A stretch of 64,000 nt of DNA from Rhodopseudomonas palustris. Its GTDB lineage: Bacteria; Pseudomonadota; Alphaproteobacteria; Rhizobiales; Xanthobacteraceae. The first letter of the stretch is position 1; the number at the start of each line of letters is the position of its first letter. Made by a program: the position numbers and the translations under genes. Below, piece after piece: positions 53,924 through 62,037 of this stretch. Below the pieces are notes generated by a model, which was given only the letters and a program-made list of their open reading frames with translations, was not told the origin of the DNA and did no database searches. The DNA is taken from the NCBI RefSeq assembly GCF_003031265.1, contig NZ_CP019966.1, positions 4,931,501 through 4,995,500 on the forward strand, written 5' to 3'.

Positions 53924-54647
53924 GGTGGTGGTGACCGGCGGCAGCCGGGGGATTGGGCTCGCGATCGCACGGCGCCTCGCCGCGGCCGGCTACGGCGTGA
54001 TCGCTGTGGCGCGGCGCGAGAGCGACGAGCTGAAGACTACGATCGACGAGGCTGCGAAAGGACCTGGGTCGATCGCGTTCAAGGCTTACGACCTCGGAGA
54101 CATCGACGGCCTCGCCGGCTTCGCCAAGTCGCTGCGCCAGGAATTCGGCAAGATCTACGGCCTCGTCAACAACGCCGGCATCGGCACCGAGGGCGTGCTC
54201 GCCACCATGCACAACAGCCAGATCGAGACGCTGCTGCGCATCAACGTGACCTCGCCGATCGTGCTGACCAAATACATTGTCCGCCACATGATGGCCGATG
54301 GCGCCGGCCGCGTGATCAACATGTCGTCGATCATCGGCTCGACCGGCTACAACGGCCTGTCGGTGTACGGCGCCACCAAGGCGGCGGCGATCGGCTTCAC
54401 CCGCTCGCTCGCGCGCGAGGTCGGCCGACTCGGCATCACCGTCAACGCAATCGCGCCCGGCTTCATCGACACAGAACTGACCGCGGGACTTGCCGGCGAA
54501 GGTCGCGACAAGATAGCGAACCGCAGCGCCCTGCGCCGCCTCGCCGAAGCCGATGACGTCGCCCGAATGGTCGAGTACCTACTCGGCGACGGCGGCCGCA
54601 ATATCACCGGCTCGGTGCAAACCATTGACGCCGGGAATACGGCGTAG
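53916..54647 (+). CDS. SDR family reductase (FabG-like)
   Basis: The 243-residue short-chain dehydrogenase closely resembles 3-oxoacyl-ACP reductases: TGGSRGIGLAIARRLA, LVNNAGIGTEG, the catalytic Ser in VINMSSIIGSTGYNG, the Tyr-x3-Lys in YGATKAAAIG, and VNAIAPGFIDTELTAGL. It overlaps the ligase stop by 8 bp, so it belongs to the carrier protein / ligase unit and likely reduces a keto group on the carrier-bound intermediate, although free substrates are possible. Confidence 0.92.
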   Translation: MHKVVVTGGSRGIGLAIARRLAAAGYGVIAVARRESDELKTTIDEAAKGPGSIAFKAYDLGDIDGLAGFAKSLRQEFGKIYGLVNNAGIGTEGVLATMHNSQIETLLRINVTSPIVLTKYIVRHMMADGAGRVINMSSIIGSTGYNGLSVYGATKAAAIGFTRSLAREVGRLGITVNAIAPGFIDTELTAGLAGEGRDKIANRSALRRLAEADDVARMVEYLLGDGGRNITGSVQTIDAGNTA

Positions 54648-54669
54648 GTCGCGAAGTTACCAACCTCTC

Positions 54670-54708
54670 GTCATTCCGGGTCACGCGGTACGCATGCCCC
54701 GGAATGAC
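54670..54708. repeat. GTCATTCCGGG palindrome between convergent genes
   Basis: The 11-bp arms GTCATTCCGGG (54670-54680) and CCCGGAATGAC (54698-54708) are perfect complements around a 17-base loop. It is a member of the same broad palindrome class seen elsewhere in the window and may end transcription of the SDR unit and the opposite-strand ligase unit. Confidence 0.75.
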
Positions 54709-54720
54709 AATGCGAGGCCG

Positions 54721-55662
54721 TCAGTCGAGCGACAGCACGTCGCGCACGCTGGCCGGCCAAGCACTCGTATCGATGCCGTGGGTCGCGAACAGCGCTACCG
54801 CGAGGCGATCCATGCCGAAGGCGACGCAGCCGGTGTGGGCCGGGTTGCCAACCGCATCCTCGATGCCCCAGGTGACGCCGAAATGCTCGCGGTGATAGTT
54901 GAAGCTCATGCAGGCGGTCGGCTGCTCTTCAGACCGGAGCGGCACGAGCAATTCGAACTTCAGCGCCTGCTGCTGCTGGCTGATCGCCTTCATCTGGCCG
55001 ACGCGGCCGAAAAACGGATCGGATGCAGTCTCGACGCGGAATGTGAGACCAAGACCGCGGGCGATCGCCTGCGCCTTCACCATCCAGCGCTCGCGGAAGT
55101 CCGCGACATCCTGCGGCGCACCGATGCAGACATATTCCCGCATCCGGAACGATTGCAGCCGGTCAAGATGCTTCGACGGCTCGCGGCGGAAGCAATCGGC
55201 AGCAACATCGAAACGCGCGCCGCCCGCCGGAAGCGGACCGCGGCTCGCCGCGATCGGATACACCGGATAGCAGGCCGCGGGTGACAGCACGAGGTCGGCG
55301 GGAGACAGCGACGTCGTCCAATCGCCGCCGGAATCAAACCGGCTGACCGCCGCGTTGATCTCCTGCTCCGTGCCATGCAGGCCGCAGACGCAACCGAGCA
55401 GATTGGGGAAGCTCTTCAGATAGCCCGACTTCTCGAGCTGACCGCGGCTCATCACCGGCGGAAACCGCATCACTTCGGTGCCGTCCTCGCGATGCCGCGA
55501 GATCAGCGCCGCCAGCTTCTCGACCACGCCCTCGTACAGAGCGGTGCGCGCATAGACGCCGTCGGCGCCGAGCTTGTGGAACAGGTGCTCGGCCAGGTGA
55601 TCAAGCGGATCGACCGGCTGCAGCGCGGCTTCGGCCGGCGTGGTGCGGATCGCCATATTCAT
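54721..55662 (-). CDS. Amino acid:[carrier protein] ligase (class II aaRS-like)
   Basis: This 313-residue homologue of the atypical seryl-tRNA synthetase catalytic core lacks the N-terminal tRNA-binding coiled coil. Class II motif 2 is FRREPSKHLDRLQSFRMREYV and motif 3 is HTGCVAFGMDRLAVALF. The zinc ligands C131 (AACYP), E176 (MREYV) and C279 (TGCVAF) are kept. Characterised Bradyrhizobium and Agrobacterium relatives load glycine or alanine onto a small carrier protein rather than tRNA. It is followed by an acyl-CoA-dehydrogenase-like gene on the same strand and faces a carrier protein gene, the arrangement expected for this family. GGAGG precedes ATG 55662. Confidence 0.92.
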   Translation of the reverse strand: MNMAIRTTPAEAALQPVDPLDHLAEHLFHKLGADGVYARTALYEGVVEKLAALISRHREDGTEVMRFPPVMSRGQLEKSGYLKSFPNLLGCVCGLHGTEQEINAAVSRFDSGGDWTTSLSPADLVLSPAACYPVYPIAASRGPLPAGGARFDVAADCFRREPSKHLDRLQSFRMREYVCIGAPQDVADFRERWMVKAQAIARGLGLTFRVETASDPFFGRVGQMKAISQQQQALKFELLVPLRSEEQPTACMSFNYHREHFGVTWGIEDAVGNPAHTGCVAFGMDRLAVALFATHGIDTSAWPASVRDVLSLD

Positions 55663-55696
55663 GAAGCGGCCTCCTCGTTGACGATTGACGGTCGAT

Positions 55697-56926
55697 TTAG
55701 TCGCGCAGGCTCGCCGGGACCGGGCTCATCAGATTGGCGGTGCCAATATTGGCGAGGATCCGATCGTTGTTGATCATCAGCGGCGCAGACAGCACGTCGC
55801 GCAAATGACGGCCGAGGGTAAAGTCGCCATCGTTGCGATAGCCCGACAGGCCGCAGGCGCGCATCGCGCTCATCACCGTCTCGACAGCAAGTTCAGAAGC
55901 TTCGACTTTGAGCAGGTTGATCGAGGACTGGAACTCCAGCGAGCTCAGCGCGCGTTCGTCGAATTCATGCGCGGTGTAGGCGTCGAGATGCGTGGCGATC
56001 ATCGCCCGCAGCTTGGTCAGCGAGCGCTTGGCGCTGGTGAAGTGCGCCGCGCCGGGCGGCATCTGCCCGCCGGCGCCGCGCGCCGCCTTGCGAACGAACG
56101 CCTGCGCCCGCTCCACTGCGGCAGCAGCAATGCCGGCCCAAGCCGACGACCAGCTTAGATGCGCCACCGGCGTCATCGTCTGCGCATGAATGCGATCGTA
56201 AGATTCGGTGAACACCTGATCGGTCCGACCGGTCGCACGCAGCTCGAAGCCGGTGCTGCAGGTGCCGCGCATGCCGAGCGTCTCCCAGCCCAGCGTCGGC
56301 GTCAGCGTGTAGTCGTCCTTGGTGAACACCACCAGCACCTGATCCGAGGCGGCAGCATCGTCCGCACGGCGCGCGATGGTCATCACGCCATCCGCTTCGG
56401 CGCCGTAGGAGATCACAGTGGCGTCGCGCACCAGCGCGACGCCGGTTTCGGTCCGCTCAATCGCCGCCGCGCTGGAGCGGACGTTGCCACCATTGTTGCC
56501 TTCGGTGGTCGACGACGCCAGCAGCATCTGCTCGGCAGCGATCCGCCGCATCAGCTGCTCGTGCCAGGCGTTGCCTCGGCCGTGGCGCACCAGGCACGCC
56601 ACCTTGGTTTGGTGCATCGCGACGATCATCGCAGTGGAGGCGCAGGCGCGCCCGAGCGCGTAGCACATCTCGGCGATGTCATGGACCGAGGCGCTCTCGC
56701 CACCGAACTCGATCGGAATCTGCGCGCCAAGCAGCCCGTACTCGCGCGCTGCATCGAGCGCAGCCTTGGGGAACCGGGCTTCGCGATCGACCGCCTCCGC
56801 ATGAGCGGCGGCGATCGCCGCGACGTGAACCACGCGCTGCATCAACGGTATCGGCTCGGTACCGAACTTGTCATTGGCCGGCTGAGCCGTGAAGTCGCGA
56901 ACCGCGTTATCGGTGATGATCGCCAT
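55697..56926 (-). CDS. Acyl-CoA dehydrogenase-like flavoprotein of the carrier-protein cluster
   Basis: The 409-residue flavoprotein has the acyl-CoA dehydrogenase fold: AREYGLLGAQIPIEFGG, an AEQMLLASSTTEGNNGGNVRSSAAAIERTE FAD/substrate region and a C-terminal helical part ending RHLRDVLSAPLMINNDRI. The usual catalytic Glu context is not obvious to me. It begins the operon whose second gene is the amino acid:[carrier protein] ligase (34-bp gap). Oxidation of a carrier-bound aminoacyl or acyl group is the natural guess, by analogy with dehydrogenases acting on aminoacyl-carrier proteins. Confidence 0.88.
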   Translation of the reverse strand: MAIITDNAVRDFTAQPANDKFGTEPIPLMQRVVHVAAIAAAHAEAVDREARFPKAALDAAREYGLLGAQIPIEFGGESASVHDIAEMCYALGRACASTAMIVAMHQTKVACLVRHGRGNAWHEQLMRRIAAEQMLLASSTTEGNNGGNVRSSAAAIERTETGVALVRDATVISYGAEADGVMTIARRADDAAASDQVLVVFTKDDYTLTPTLGWETLGMRGTCSTGFELRATGRTDQVFTESYDRIHAQTMTPVAHLSWSSAWAGIAAAAVERAQAFVRKAARGAGGQMPPGAAHFTSAKRSLTKLRAMIATHLDAYTAHEFDERALSSLEFQSSINLLKVEASELAVETVMSAMRACGLSGYRNDGDFTLGRHLRDVLSAPLMINNDRILANIGTANLMSPVPASLRD

Positions 56927-57292
56927 GGTCGTGAACTCCCTGATGCGGACGTACGCCGTGTGTATCGTTCGCGATCGGGATCAGACCGGCTGCGCCGAAC
57001 CGTCGATCGCTGCTGGTAGCAAGCTATGGATTGGTCAGGAACACGTCGAGGCGAATTCAAAGTGAATCAATTTGGATTCGAATTGAGGGTTAATCGGACT
57101 TTGCGCCGATCGCGAAAACTTTCGGAATCCCCGTTAGTGTTAAAATTCGAATGAATATGTCGACACTCGGCGGAGCATTGTCTCCGACTGGCAGTTGCGA
57201 TTACATCGCCGCAACGATAGCGAGCTGCGTGCGCGGACCAAACTGTTCGTGAGGCGCACGGAAGACTTCGAACACATCAAGGAGATCGCGTC
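56927..57292. promoter_or_regulatory. Divergent control region of the second carrier-protein units
   Basis: The 366-bp gap between the acyl-CoA dehydrogenase-like gene and carrier protein 2 has an AT-rich centre (about 57050-57160) that holds candidate operator copy 2, a GAATTC-containing stretch and a further AAAATTCGAATGAATATG. I see no gene in it. Promoters for both directions should lie here. Confidence 0.55.
57052..57078. promoter_or_regulatory. Candidate shared operator, copy 2
   Basis: CGAATT-N2-AAGTGAA-N6-TGGATT, identical to the 52228-52253 block at 19 positions with one extra spacer base. It sits 126 bp before the dehydrogenase start and 215 bp before the carrier protein start. Confidence 0.5.
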
Positions 57293-57565
57293 ATGCAGGC
57301 AGGCTCGGCGGCTGCGGTGGAGAGCAAGGTCCTCGCTCTGGTGGAGTCGATCCTGACGCAGAACGGGCTCTCCGGCGACATCAAACGCGACACGACGTTT
57401 GCCGATGCGGGACTGACCTCGATGGAGATGGTCAACCTGATGCTCGCAGTGGAAGCCGAATTCGACATGACGCTGCCGCAGTCCGACATCACGCCGGAGA
57501 ATTTCACCTCGGCCGCGACAGTCGCGCAGCTCGTGCTGCGACGCCAGCACGCCCAGGCCGCTTAG
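57293..57565 (+). CDS. Acyl carrier protein-like protein 2 (aminoacyl carrier)
   Basis: A 90-residue carrier protein with attachment serine S43 in AGLTSMEMVNLMLAVE; the T-S-M context differs from the DSL of carrier protein 1. AAGGAG lies just before ATG 57293. It faces the ligase/dehydrogenase operon, so it is the likely acceptor of the amino acid activated by the class II ligase. The following cupin gene is 67 bp downstream on the same strand. Confidence 0.9.
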   Translation: MQAGSAAAVESKVLALVESILTQNGLSGDIKRDTTFADAGLTSMEMVNLMLAVEAEFDMTLPQSDITPENFTSAATVAQLVLRRQHAQAA

Positions 57566-57632
57566 TTACGTGAGCTTTCTCGCCGGAAACGACCAGCATC
57601 ACAACCGAACAACGATCAGCAGGAGACGCCCG

Positions 57633-58088
57633 ATGCCCAACGACCTGATCCTCACCTCCCGCACCGACGTCGAGCTAGAGCCGGCGCCGATCGAGCCGTC
57701 GTGGATCATCGAAGGCAATCCGGTCGCAACGAACTGCACGCTGTCGCGCAGTGCCGACGGCATGGCGTCAACGATCATCTGGCAGTGCACCGAAGGCAAG
57801 TTCAACTGGCACTACGACATCGACGAGACCATCTGCATTCTCGAAGGCTCGGTTGTGATCGAAAGCGCCGGCATGCCGGCGAAGCGCTACGGTCCAGGCG
57901 ACGTGATCTTCTTCAAGGACGGTGCCAGCGCGCGCTGGCATGTCGAAGGCCACATCCGCAAGATTGCGTTCTGCCGTCGCACCCAGCCGCGGCTCGTCGG
58001 GCTGGGCGTGCGGGTATACGCCAAGCTGCGTTCGATGCTGCTGCCGTCCGCCAATCGGCCCGCGCAGTCGTTGCTCGGCGCCAACTGA
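57633..58088 (+). CDS. Cupin domain protein
   Basis: This 151-residue single-domain cupin of the DUF861/Cupin_3 type has motif 1 in FNWHYDIDETICILEGSVVIES (a HxxxDE-like set with His, Asp, Glu) and motif 2 in RYGPGDVIFFKDGASARWHVEGH. Such cupins may bind a metal and act as aminohydrolases, isomerases or small-molecule sensors. Start ATG 57633 has AGGAG upstream. It is linked to the aminoacyl carrier protein and may act on the released product; the reaction is unknown. Confidence 0.85.
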   Translation: MPNDLILTSRTDVELEPAPIEPSWIIEGNPVATNCTLSRSADGMASTIIWQCTEGKFNWHYDIDETICILEGSVVIESAGMPAKRYGPGDVIFFKDGASARWHVEGHIRKIAFCRRTQPRLVGLGVRVYAKLRSMLLPSANRPAQSLLGAN

Positions 58089-58127
58089 GCCGATCACCAT
58101 CGCCGCGGCCGAAGGCCGCAAATCAGA

Positions 58128-58152
58128 CGGCGGATCGCATGGCGGTCCGCCG
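58128..58152 (+). terminator. Terminator hairpin after the cupin gene
   Basis: The seven-base arms CGGCGGA and TCCGCCG around an 11-base loop are followed by CTTTCGTT, 40 bp after the cupin stop. The T-run is short, so the call is moderate. Confidence 0.5.
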
Positions 58153-58261
58153 CTTTCGTTCGCCAGCCCTACTGAAGTCGGATTGATTTGACGCAAAGAA
58201 GCAGTTTGCGGGTTCTGGCATGTCCTAAGGCGAAAGTCGCATTTGGGGCAAAGCAGACGCG

Positions 58262-58849
58262 ATGGACTTTTCTCACGGCAGGTCGGGACGGCCTTCGATT
58301 CTCGCGATCGTGTACACCGACGGCGCAGCCGCTTGCAGGCTGATGTCGGATCTCGGCCGACGGCTGCGCGACGCAGGCGTCGTTGTCGCTGGTCTGGTGC
58401 CGTATCAGGCGGTCGTCGATGACGGCGGCCCGCGCTGTGACATGGAAGTCGAGGAGCTGTCCTCCCACTTCATCCTTCAGCTCGCCGAAGAGCGCGACAA
58501 GCAGCCCCACGGCTGCCGCGTCGATCCGGAAGCCGTGCAGGAAGCAGCCGCACTGATCGCAGCCTCGTTCCGCAATGCCCCCGAACTGCTGATCGTCAAC
58601 AAATTCGGCAAGCTCGAAGCCGATGGCGGCGGCCTCAGCGACGTCATCAGCGACGCCGTGGATCAGGGAATTCCGGTCATCGTCGGCGTTCCCGAGCGGC
58701 ATCTGGCGCCGTGGCGCTGCTTCACCAGTGGCCTCGCCGAAGAAGCGACGCTGGACTCGCCCCGTATTCAGCAATGGCTGGCCCGCCGCGGCTTCGGCCT
58801 GCGACGCGGCACCGTCGGCCCGCAGCACGTGCTCAATTCGGCGGCGTGA
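58262..58849 (+). CDS. DUF2478 domain protein
   Basis: The 195-residue protein starts ILAIVYTDGAAACRLMSDLGRRL, resembling the beginning of a P-loop-like NTPase fold but without a true Walker A lysine loop. It continues with CDMEVEELSSHFILQLAEER, LLIVNKFGKLEADGGGLSDVI (a Walker B / N-K-x-G-like stretch) and IPVIVGVPERHLAPW. DUF2478 genes are often linked to molybdenum uptake or nitrogenase loci; here it lies beside fixABCX. The role is unknown; a part in metal or cofactor handling is only suggested by context. Confidence 0.8.
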   Translation: MDFSHGRSGRPSILAIVYTDGAAACRLMSDLGRRLRDAGVVVAGLVPYQAVVDDGGPRCDMEVEELSSHFILQLAEERDKQPHGCRVDPEAVQEAAALIAASFRNAPELLIVNKFGKLEADGGGLSDVISDAVDQGIPVIVGVPERHLAPWRCFTSGLAEEATLDSPRIQQWLARRGFGLRRGTVGPQHVLNSAA

Positions 58850-59256
58850 GGCGATAAAAGGCGGCGGTCCCTGCGGCCTCACGACTGAGCTGCTCGGTCG
58901 CCTGCCGCTTCCCGCTCTCCATCTGTCGCGCTTCATCGACCAATCGACGCGGTTTCCTCGTCGCGCACAATACGCTCCATCCTGAGGAGCGAAGGCAGCG
59001 CACGTCGCGAAGGGTCCGGAGACTGACATTTGCGGCGCATGGTTCGAGACGACGCTACGCGTCTCCTTACTATGCGGTTGTGCTCGCCTCGAGCTACACA
59101 GCCACAACAGCAGGACGGATCCCTAAACACCAATGCCCGGGACCAGCCCGGGCATGATGTCTTGCGGGATGAAGCAACCAGGGCCGAAGCGAGCAGCCAC
59201 AGAGGCGCAGGCGGCGTCTCCTGCCTGCGCGGGCCGTCGCCCCTGGCGCGGTGCTC
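58850..59256. other. Intergenic region with dispersed repeats
   Basis: This 407-bp stretch between the convergent DUF2478 and fixX genes has no convincing gene. It contains the common CATCCTGAGGAGCG-type repeat near 58978-58991 with a following CATGGTTCGAGACG-like arm near 59039-59052, and a perfect palindrome ATGCCCGGG / CCCGGGCAT at 59133-59155 with a five-base loop. Confidence 0.6.
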
Positions 59257-59553
59257 TCAGCCGAACTTGAACAGCACGCCGTAGCCGCCGCGCGGATAGC
59301 TCCACTCGATGTCGCCGCCGCCTTCGGCCAGCACGCGGCAAGTGCCGCATTCGACGCAGCCGTCCGGCGTCACTTCGACCTGGCCGTTGCTGTTGAGCTC
59401 GTAGCAATGCGCCGGGCAGATCTTCAGCAGCGCCAGCAGTTGCGGCGACGGCTTGGTGTGAGGCTTGACCTTGATGTGGGCGTTGCCGACGTCGACCAGA
59501 TAGCGGTTCTGATACAGCTTGTCTTCGACGCGAACCGGGGCTTCCGTTGTCAT
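59257..59553 (-). CDS. fixX: FixX ferredoxin-like protein
   Basis: A 98-residue ferredoxin-like protein contains the cysteines of a [4Fe-4S] centre in CPAHCYELN and [15 protein letters not shown]. With FixA, FixB and FixC it forms the complex that bifurcates electrons from NADH, sending some to quinone and some to ferredoxin or flavodoxin for nitrogenase. It is the last gene of the fixABCX operon, 33 bp after fixC. Confidence 0.96.
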   Translation of the reverse strand: MTTEAPVRVEDKLYQNRYLVDVGNAHIKVKPHTKPSPQLLALLKICPAHCYELNSNGQVEVTPDGCVECGTCRVLAEGGGDIEWSYPRGGYGVLFKFG

Positions 59554-59586
59554 CGTCCGTTCTCCGCTTTCTCGAATCCCGCTGAG

Positions 59587-60894
59587 TTATCGCCACGCCC
59601 GCGCGAAGCGGAACGCGTCGCCGAACAATCCGCCCCACGACCGCGCCGAAACGAACGACTTGATCGTGGTCTTTTCCTTCTCGATCTTCGGCGTGCCGTC
59701 GACCCGCACGAAGTTCTGCAGCGCCTTGTTGACGAGCTGCGGATAGGTCAGGAAGAAGTTCTGCGAGCGGATATGCAGCAAATCCGGCATATCCTTGTAC
59801 TTCTTCAGATCTTTCATGACGAACGAGTCGTCCAGCATCTTCTTGTAGAGCGCGAGATTCTCCTTGGTCATCGGATCCTTGCGCGACTTCACCTGGAAGA
59901 TCGCTTCGGCGGCGATCCGGCCCGAGGTCATCGCCAGGTTCGAGCCCTCGCGATGCATCGCGTTGTTGAGCTGCGCGGCGTCGCCGACCACGACCCAGCC
60001 GTCGCCGTAAAGCTGCGGGATCGCCTTGTAGCCGCCCTCCGGGATCAGGTGGCCGGCGTATTCCTTCACTTCGGAGCCTTCGATCAGCGTCGCCACCGAC
60101 GGATGCTTCTTGAAGCGTTCGAGCAGGCCGTACGGCGTCTCGCCGGTCTTCTGGAAGTCCGACACCAGACAGCCGATGCCGATCGAGATCGACTCCTTGT
60201 TGGTGTAGATGAAGCCCATGCCGGTCATACCCGCCGAGATCGTGCCGGCAGCCTCGATCACCACGCCCTCGTCGCCCTTCAGATTGAAACGGGCTTCGAT
60301 GGTCTCGCGCGGCAGGAAGTGCATTTCCTTCACAGCGAGCGCGACGTTCTCCGGCGACGGACGCTCGCGCAGCTCGGCCTTGGTGCCGAGCAGGCCGTTG
60401 ACGCCTTCGGCCAGCACCACGACATCGGCATGCACCTGGCCGCCTTCACGATCGGTGATCACGCCGATCACCTTGCCGTAGGCGTCCTGCACCAGTTCCT
60501 TGACGGTGGTTTCGCAGAGCACGATCGCGCCGGCTTCCTGGGCCTTGCTCGACAGCCATTTGTCGAACTGAGCGCGGATGATGGTGTAGCGGTTCGGCTT
60601 CTCTTCGTTGAAGTCTTCCGAACGGTGATGCAGGCCGGTGTGAGACTTGGCGTCCATCATCCAGAACCGCTGCTCGACGAGGTGACGCTCCAGCGGCGCA
60701 TCCTCGCGGAAGTCGGGCACCAGCTTCTCGAGCATGTCGGCATAAAGAATGGCGCCCTGCACGTTCTTCGAGCCCGGATATTCGCCGCGCTCGATCTGCA
60801 GCACCTTCAGGCCACGCTTGGCCAGGGTCAGCGCCGCGGCGTTGCCGGCCATGCCGGCTCCGACGACGATGGCGTCGAAACGTTCTTCGATCAT
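59587..60894 (-). CDS. fixC: FixC, ETF-quinone oxidoreductase-like flavoprotein
   Basis: This 435-residue FAD protein has the dinucleotide motif [23 protein letters not shown] at its N terminus and the [21 protein letters not shown] region typical of the ETF-QO/FixC group. The [22 protein letters not shown] motif closes the FAD site. It passes electrons toward the quinone pool and FixX. The gap to fixB is 12 bp. Confidence 0.96.
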   Translation of the reverse strand: MIEERFDAIVVGAGMAGNAAALTLAKRGLKVLQIERGEYPGSKNVQGAILYADMLEKLVPDFREDAPLERHLVEQRFWMMDAKSHTGLHHRSEDFNEEKPNRYTIIRAQFDKWLSSKAQEAGAIVLCETTVKELVQDAYGKVIGVITDREGGQVHADVVVLAEGVNGLLGTKAELRERPSPENVALAVKEMHFLPRETIEARFNLKGDEGVVIEAAGTISAGMTGMGFIYTNKESISIGIGCLVSDFQKTGETPYGLLERFKKHPSVATLIEGSEVKEYAGHLIPEGGYKAIPQLYGDGWVVVGDAAQLNNAMHREGSNLAMTSGRIAAEAIFQVKSRKDPMTKENLALYKKMLDDSFVMKDLKKYKDMPDLLHIRSQNFFLTYPQLVNKALQNFVRVDGTPKIEKEKTTIKSFVSARSWGGLFGDAFRFARAWR

Positions 60895-60906
60895 GGCAGC
60901 CTCCTG

Positions 60907-62013
60907 TTAGCTCGCGATCCGATCGCGGGTGTGCGGCGACAGCCGCTTGCGGAACGCTTCGGTGAGCGCCGGCAGCAAGCGGATCGCATCGGTGACGAGG
61001 GCGAGATGGGCGAAATCGAAGATCGGCGCGTTCTTGTCGGTGTTGATCGCGACGATCAGGTCGGAGCCGTCGACGCCGACGCGGTGCTGAATCGCGCCGG
61101 AGATGCCGGCGGCGATGTACAGCTTCGGCCGAATGGTCTTGCCGGTCTGACCGATCTGGCGGTCGGCCGAGACCCAGCCCTTCTGCACCAGCGGCCGCGA
61201 ACAGCCGTATTCGGCGCCGAGCACGCCGGCGAGCTGGCGCACCAGCTGGAAATTCTCCGGCGAAGCAAGCCCGAGACCGCCGGCCACGACGATGTCGGCA
61301 TAAGCGAGGTTCGAGGTCGCCTTGTCGCGATCCGGCACGAAGGCCAGGATCTTGGTGACGATATCAGCTTCGACCAGACCGAGCGGAAATTCGATGACGC
61401 GGCCGACCGGCTTCTCGACCCGTTCGGGCATCGACATCACGCGCGGCCGTACGGTCGCCATCTGCGGGCGGAAGTTCAGCGTGTAGATCGTGCAGAGCAG
61501 CGAGCCGCCGAAGGTCGGACGGGTCGCGGCGAGCGAGTTGTCGGAGTCGACTTCGAGCTCGGTGCAGTCCGCGGTCAGGCCGGTCAGCAGCGTGGTAGCC
61601 ACCGCGCCGGCGAGGTCGCGGCCAAGCGTCGTGGCGCCGAGCAGCAGGATCTCCGGCTTATGGGTATTGACCAGATCGGTCAGCGCCTTGGTGTAGGACT
61701 CGTTGCGATAGTCGGTCAGCACGTCGTCGGCGACGACGTAAGCGAGGTCGGCGCCGTAGCAGAACGACTCGGCGACCGCAGCCTTGGTGGCGTCACCGGT
61801 CGGGCCGATCACCACCGCGGCAAGCTCGACGCCGAGCTTATCGGCGAGGCGGCGGCCGGAGCCCATCAGCTCCCAGGAGACGGGGTGAACGTGACCACGC
61901 TCCTGCTCGATAAACACCCAGACGTGCTTATAAGCTTTGAAATGCTCGGGCAGCTCCTTCTTGGCGGCGGCGCGTCCGGCGGGCTGCGGGGCAGGCTTGG
62001 CGGGCTGGCTCAT
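60907..62013 (-). CDS. fixB: FixB, ETF alpha-like subunit
   Basis: The 368-residue ETF alpha-subunit homologue has an N-terminal Rossmann-like domain ([45 protein letters not shown]) and the C-terminal FAD domain ([53 protein letters not shown], with GISGAIQH). With FixA it forms the flavoprotein that performs bifurcation. It begins 24 bp after fixA. Confidence 0.96.
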   Translation of the reverse strand: MSQPAKPAPQPAGRAAAKKELPEHFKAYKHVWVFIEQERGHVHPVSWELMGSGRRLADKLGVELAAVVIGPTGDATKAAVAESFCYGADLAYVVADDVLTDYRNESYTKALTDLVNTHKPEILLLGATTLGRDLAGAVATTLLTGLTADCTELEVDSDNSLAATRPTFGGSLLCTIYTLNFRPQMATVRPRVMSMPERVEKPVGRVIEFPLGLVEADIVTKILAFVPDRDKATSNLAYADIVVAGGLGLASPENFQLVRQLAGVLGAEYGCSRPLVQKGWVSADRQIGQTGKTIRPKLYIAAGISGAIQHRVGVDGSDLIVAINTDKNAPIFDFAHLALVTDAIRLLPALTEAFRKRLSPHTRDRIAS

Positions 62014-62037
62014 CGAAGCGGCTCTCTGTTCGGGTTG

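Noticed and set aside
58169..59107. A 312-codon minus-strand frame opposite the DUF2478 gene
   Set aside because: It overlaps a recognised gene and repeats, is Arg/Gln-rich, and has no recognisable domain.
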